Assembly (NCBI RefSeq): GCF_016027715.1
Contig: NZ_CP065691.1
Coordinates: 1,211,954-1,275,953 of the forward strand
DNA length: 64,000 nucleotides
Direction: 5' to 3'
DNA from: Lactococcus garvieae
GTDB lineage: Bacteria > Bacillota > Bacilli > Lactobacillales > Streptococcaceae
Of this stretch, positions 60,553 to 64,000 are shown one piece after another; positions within the stretch are counted from its first letter, which is position 1, and every line of letters starts with the position of its first letter. The translations under genes and the position numbers were made by a program. Below the pieces are notes generated by a model that searched no databases, was not told where the DNA came from, and saw nothing but the letters and a program-made list of their open reading frames with translations.

Positions 60553-62685
60553 CTAAGCCTGACGTTTCGTTTTATCCCAAGTATTTTGTGAATTGAAATA
60601 TCTGAATATTGCTTGAGGATATATCTGACTCAGTATAATGAGAAACTTTGTTAAATAATAAGCATCTTTCAGAACATGACTGATTTTAAATTTTTCTTGA
60701 TTATTTCTATTATAAAGAACTGCCCAAACAATATTGATAAGAAATATATAGAAAACCATAAAAATAAATACCAGAACAAAGCTTTGCACTGCTTGTGTGA
60801 GACCATATATTAATAGTGTCCCAAATAACACAATACCTGTGTAGATAACTACCATATATTCTATAGCCATGAGCCATGGCTTGATTAAGGTAAAGCAAAG
60901 CTCTGTCTTTTGCTTGAGTTCTAAGTTTTCGGACTTAATAATTGGGAAAATATATTTAAAGGTCTGAATATTTCCTTGCGCCCATCTCACGCGCTGTTTA
61001 ACCAAGGACATCGGATCATCATAAATACCCGTTTGTTTTATTTTAATATCATCATATTGCACATTACGTACATTATATATGTCTGAGAGAAACAGGCGCA
61101 GTGATAAGTCAAAATCTTCGACTAGTGAAGTTGTCCAAGGCGCTTCATGCAATGAATAAAGCGTACTTAGTTTACAAAACTGCCCATTTCCACCAAAAGC
61201 TACGGTATTAGTTTTACTTCTTAAGGACTGTGTCGCATTGATGATTTCTCCGAACTCTAAATCCTGAGAAGTGTCTCGGTTTCGGTTGATGACTTGAACT
61301 TTAGACTGTAGACCTGTTAGCTCAAAGTCTGAATTAAAGACCAAGTTAACTTTATCAAAATAGTCTGTTTCCACACTCGAATCAGCATCAATAATCGTGA
61401 TAAGCGTTTCTTCAAAAATATAGCCTTTATCTAGATAAGATTCTGTTATTTTTTTATAAGCCCAGTTGAGAGCCTCTCCTTTTCCTTGTTGTGCCTCAGG
61501 CTGGAATCTTTGTAAGAGATGAAATCTCTTATTACCCTTAAACTCCTCTACTTCTTTAACAGTATTGTCTATACTGGCATCATCAATCACATAGATATCT
61601 AAGTTCTCATAATTTGTATTCAATAGACTTTTGACAGTGTTTTTGATGACAAGTTCTTCATTCATGCAGGGAATCAATACAAGGATACGATGGTGTGTTT
61701 CTATTTTTACATGGCTTAATTCACGGGTGTAGCTCTTTGTACTATAGGCATACCACAGCAATATTGTTTCTAATGTATAGTAGATAAATGTAAGAATTGA
61801 AAAGAAAATGGCAAACCACGTTAATTTATCGATAAGAATCTCAAATATCTCTTTAAGATAACTTAAACCCCAAAACTTATTTTCAAAAAGAAAAACGAGG
61901 GGCAGAACAGATATAACATACAGTAAGAGCTTCTGATCGGACCTAAAATAATTCGAAAGTCCAGTATATATACTCTCACCAATCAAAGCAATTACCATTA
62001 CTATCTGTACAAGTAATAAGAAACGTGATATTAACTGTGCATTAACCTCAGGGCTTAAAACATTTAAAAGTATTGCCCCAAAAACAACAAGAAAGACAGC
62101 TAAAACAGCCCAAATGAATTTACCTATCTTCTTTTGAAACTTTTTAAAAAGCGCCATCGCTGAAAAAACAACAATTATAAATTCTAAAAGTAAAGTCATA
62201 ATAACCAAGAAGGTTTGGATATTGCTAAAAAGAGCAAAAGTTTCTTGATTTATAGATAAAAAGGCAAAAGCAGGGACAAGTGCTATGTAAAATCCCGACA
62301 AACCAAAGGCCCATCTTTTTATTTCTATATCGCTTATGCCCTCTTTATGTTCGGAAAAAACGCGGAAGAGCCCGACATAAATAAGAAGGCTTAAAGCATT
62401 AAAGAGGGGAATAGGTTTTAAACCATGACCTAGAAAAACACCTGCTTCTAATATAAAGATGAGAGACAGCATTAAAAATATAAGGACTGTTTTCCAAGAT
62501 CTTTCTCTATCCCTTTGTGTTGATATAATATAAACCATTATCAAAATAGGAGCAACTAATAGCACGGTTGAACTTAAGTTTTGATAAAGTGTCCCACGGC
62601 TCAAGGATAATAAAACATCAACAGTTAAAGTCACACCTAAAAAGGCATAAATCATCCTATAAATACTTACTTCCATTTTTTTCAC
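60553..62685 (-). CDS. Membrane-bound family 2 glycosyltransferase (polysaccharide synthase type)
   Basis: A 710-residue processive-type glycosyltransferase. Residues 1-310 hold eight or more membrane helices. The catalytic domain follows: VLIPCMNEELVIKNTVKSLL, DDAS (about 368-371), IIDADSSVETDYFD (DxD), GGNGQFCKLSTLYSLHE, TTSLVEDFDLSLRLFL (base) and QRVRWAQGN (QxxRW, 564-568). More helices close the protein. This motif set is that of cellulose, hyaluronan and poly-GlcNAc synthases. No PilZ domain is visible, so c-di-GMP control would need a partner, perhaps the inactive EAL protein encoded next. GTG start at 62685 after GGGAG; ATG at 62676 is an alternative. Confidence 0.92.
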   Translation of the reverse strand: MKKMEVSIYRMIYAFLGVTLTVDVLLSLSRGTLYQNLSSTVLLVAPILIMVYIISTQRDRERSWKTVLIFLMLSLIFILEAGVFLGHGLKPIPLFNALSLLIYVGLFRVFSEHKEGISDIEIKRWAFGLSGFYIALVPAFAFLSINQETFALFSNIQTFLVIMTLLLEFIIVVFSAMALFKKFQKKIGKFIWAVLAVFLVVFGAILLNVLSPEVNAQLISRFLLLVQIVMVIALIGESIYTGLSNYFRSDQKLLLYVISVLPLVFLFENKFWGLSYLKEIFEILIDKLTWFAIFFSILTFIYYTLETILLWYAYSTKSYTRELSHVKIETHHRILVLIPCMNEELVIKNTVKSLLNTNYENLDIYVIDDASIDNTVKEVEEFKGNKRFHLLQRFQPEAQQGKGEALNWAYKKITESYLDKGYIFEETLITIIDADSSVETDYFDKVNLVFNSDFELTGLQSKVQVINRNRDTSQDLEFGEIINATQSLRSKTNTVAFGGNGQFCKLSTLYSLHEAPWTTSLVEDFDLSLRLFLSDIYNVRNVQYDDIKIKQTGIYDDPMSLVKQRVRWAQGNIQTFKYIFPIIKSENLELKQKTELCFTLIKPWLMAIEYMVVIYTGIVLFGTLLIYGLTQAVQSFVLVFIFMVFYIFLINIVWAVLYNRNNQEKFKISHVLKDAYYLTKFLIILSQIYPQAIFRYFNSQNTWDKTKRQA

Positions 62686-62960
62686 TACTACAACTCCCTA
62701 TTCTAACTTTTCCTTCGTGAATATAATGTATTTATAATAAAAAAATATTATATTATCTCATATCCTTTACACATCTCTTTGTTCTCTCTTAATTATATAT
62801 TAAAGAAGTTAATACTTCAATTTAATAATTCATAGAGAAGTATTTTAATCTTATTTTATTTTTTGCCATTATTTGAAAGGATACAGTCTAATAATTTAGA
62901 TAATTTACCTCTATTCTTAAAAATTTTATTTTAGAGAAAAAGAGAATAAAGTATAAATAA
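62686..62960. other. Promoter region of the c-di-GMP/polysaccharide operon
   Basis: About 275 bases, very AT-rich, with TATAAT-like boxes on the minus strand near 62735-62755. No palindromic operator or gene is seen. Confidence 0.45.
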
Positions 62961-62990
62961 AAAAAGAGGTAAATACTACCTCATTTTTTT
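62961..62990 (-). terminator. Terminator of the right-end ABC transporter unit
   Basis: GAGGTA (62966-62971) and TACCTC (62977-62982), flanked by A and T runs. Confidence 0.82.
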
Positions 62991-62999
62991 AGCTAACTT

Positions 63000-63680
63000 T
63001 TAAAAATCATCGACTTTAAAAAGATTACCATCCTCAATTCTATAAACACTGTCACTATTTTTTATCATACGCGAGTCGTGTGTAACCATGATGGTCGCTT
63101 TATTTTTTTCATGGGCTTCTTTTCTTAAGATATCCACTACCTGATAGGCTCTCTCAGTATCTAAACTGGCTGTGGGTTCATCAGCTAGAATTAAGCTGGG
63201 ATCATTATACAGCGCGCGTGTTATCGCTACACGTTGCCTTTCCCCACCTGACAGTTCACTCGGATATTTATTTTGTAATTCTAGAATATCTAAAGAATCT
63301 AGCATTTCATTAATTTTATCTCGATTGATACTTTTTTTATTTATCTTATCTACAAGTTTTAATTGCTCTCCAACTGTGAGATAAGGGATTAGATTAGAAG
63401 CTTGTAAAATAAAACCGACTTCCTTAAATCTAACTTTTGAGCGCTCTTTTTCAGAGAGCTTGTTAAAATTAATTGTGTTTATCTTCGTCGTACCAGTTGT
63501 TGAGGACTGCAAGCCACCTGCTATTGTCAAAAAAGTACTTTTACCAGATCCAGAAGGGCCTATAATAGAAATAAATTCTCCTGCTTGAACACGCAGGTCA
63601 ATTCCTTTTAATGCTTGAACTTCTGTTCGGCCTGTACCAAAGCTCTTTGTGACCTCATCCATAAGTAAAATTTCTTTCAT
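63000..63680 (-). CDS. ABC transporter ATP-binding protein (MacB/LolD type)
   Basis: A 226-residue ATPase; the start is ATG 63680 after TTGGAGG, since earlier in-frame codons belong to the permease gene end. Walker A is GPSGSGKST, the signature LSGGERQRVAITRALYNDPS, Walker B LILADEPTASLDTE, and the switch histidine in MVTHDSRMI. The type works with FtsX/MacB-fold permeases, usually exporting peptides or resisting antimicrobials. The permease gene lies two bases upstream. Confidence 0.94.
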   Translation of the reverse strand: MKEILLMDEVTKSFGTGRTEVQALKGIDLRVQAGEFISIIGPSGSGKSTFLTIAGGLQSSTTGTTKINTINFNKLSEKERSKVRFKEVGFILQASNLIPYLTVGEQLKLVDKINKKSINRDKINEMLDSLDILELQNKYPSELSGGERQRVAITRALYNDPSLILADEPTASLDTERAYQVVDILRKEAHEKNKATIMVTHDSRMIKNSDSVYRIEDGNLFKVDDF

Positions 63681-63681
63681 T

Positions 63682-64000
63682 TTAACCTCCAATTGCTTGT
63701 GTAGGATCAATTTTTCTAATCGTGTAAAGAGAGAACACAGAGCCCAATATCGAAACGAAAATCAGGATAAGACTATAAATAGCCCAGATAGAAAAATCAA
63801 TTGAAAACGGCATTGCTTGCGGGAGCACAAAGCTTGTCAAATAACTTCCGAAAAATGCTAAAGCTACTCCCACTAAAGACAGCCAGAAACTTTGCCATAA
63901 GATGGATTTCATAATATGGAAGTTTGAGATTCCCTGCGCCTTCATAATCCCAAAGATAGGCACTTTTTGCAAGGTAATAACGTACATAAATACAGCAATG
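63682..64000 (-). CDS. ABC transporter permease (FtsX/MacB type), 5' end outside window
   Basis: The last 106 residues of a permease: IFGIMKAQGISNFHIMKSIL, the typical cytoplasmic loop of FtsX-like proteins, then two hydrophobic helices (FWLSLVGVALAFFGSYL and IYSLILIFVSILGSVFSLYT) and the end RKIDPTQAIGG. The frame is open to the window edge, so the start lies beyond 64000. Co-transcribed with the ATPase gene. Confidence 0.9.
   Translation of the reverse strand, partial: IAVFMYVITLQKVPIFGIMKAQGISNFHIMKSILWQSFWLSLVGVALAFFGSYLTSFVLPQAMPFSIDFSIWAIYSLILIFVSILGSVFSLYTIRKIDPTQAIGG

Noticed and set aside
1-64000. tRNA, rRNA, CRISPR and intact transposase genes
   Set aside because: I looked for CCA-type ends with cloverleaf arms, regularly spaced direct repeats and transposase motifs on both strands and saw none; this is reading by eye, so a divergent copy could be missed.

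Overview
The window reads as a chromosomal segment of a low-GC lactic acid bacterium, most likely a Lactococcus, and probably not L. lactis itself. The reasons are a fumarate-type class 1A dihydroorotate dehydrogenase (PyrDA type), the order hprK-lgt / gnd, the run tdk-prfA-prmC-tsaC-glyA, a PsaA-type Mn/Fe ABC transporter, Kup, Rgg- and Spx-family regulators, and AAGGAGG ribosome binding sites with AT-rich intergenes. The genus call comes from recalled family features, not from a search.

Layout. 1-2.8 kb: partial SPFH membrane protein, an unknown gene, miaA, and a tandem pair of tiny DUF3042-type genes. 2.8-4.9 kb: a PadR/DUF1048 operon with a strong palindromic operator, then pyrD. 5-7.8 kb: mtsBCA-like metal transporter behind a long leader. 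7.8-10.9 kb: a VanY-type carboxypeptidase followed by an OmpR-type response regulator and histidine kinase. 11-13 kb: gnd, with three extra copies of its own 3' end in tandem between its stop codon and its terminator. 13-19.6 kb: YtxH and DUF948 proteins, lgt, hprK, a probably leaderless mini-gene, an Arr-type rifampin ADP-ribosyltransferase, GtrA, YihY and map. 19.8-24 kb: a YtrA-like GntR/ABC operon, flavodoxin, an rRNA methyltransferase, acylphosphatase and a lysozyme-like protein. 24-29.7 kb: the housekeeping run tdk-prfA-(unknown)-prmC-GNAT-tsaC-glyA.

Accessory part. 29.7-35.9 kb is a decaying island: over 1 kb without a gene, a frameshifted DUF1906/peptidoglycan-binding-like gene, a small membrane protein and two broken secreted-protein genes, with copies of one hairpin sequence on both sides. 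35.9-37.5 kb is an alkaline-shock (Asp23/AmaP) cluster. 37.7-46.3 kb carries three large surface proteins (MucBP, InlB-type repeats, VaFE repeats) with an Spx paralogue and an Rgg regulator. 47.8-48.7 kb is a TrpP-like transporter gene behind a leader peptide and an attenuator-like leader. 48.9-54.5 kb holds three stress-response units (MarR/nitroreductase, MarR/GNAT, MerR/aldo-keto reductase), each with a recognisable operator. Kup follows.

Most notable system: 56.8-62.7 kb, one minus-strand run of a membrane glycosyltransferase (synthase type), a degenerate EAL protein, an intact EAL phosphodiesterase, a membrane GGDEF diguanylate cyclase and a UDP-GlcNAc 2-epimerase. This looks like a self-contained cyclic-di-GMP-controlled exopolysaccharide locus, unusual for a Lactococcus-like genome. 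The window ends in an ABC transporter whose permease runs off the right edge. No rRNA, tRNA, CRISPR array or intact transposase was seen.
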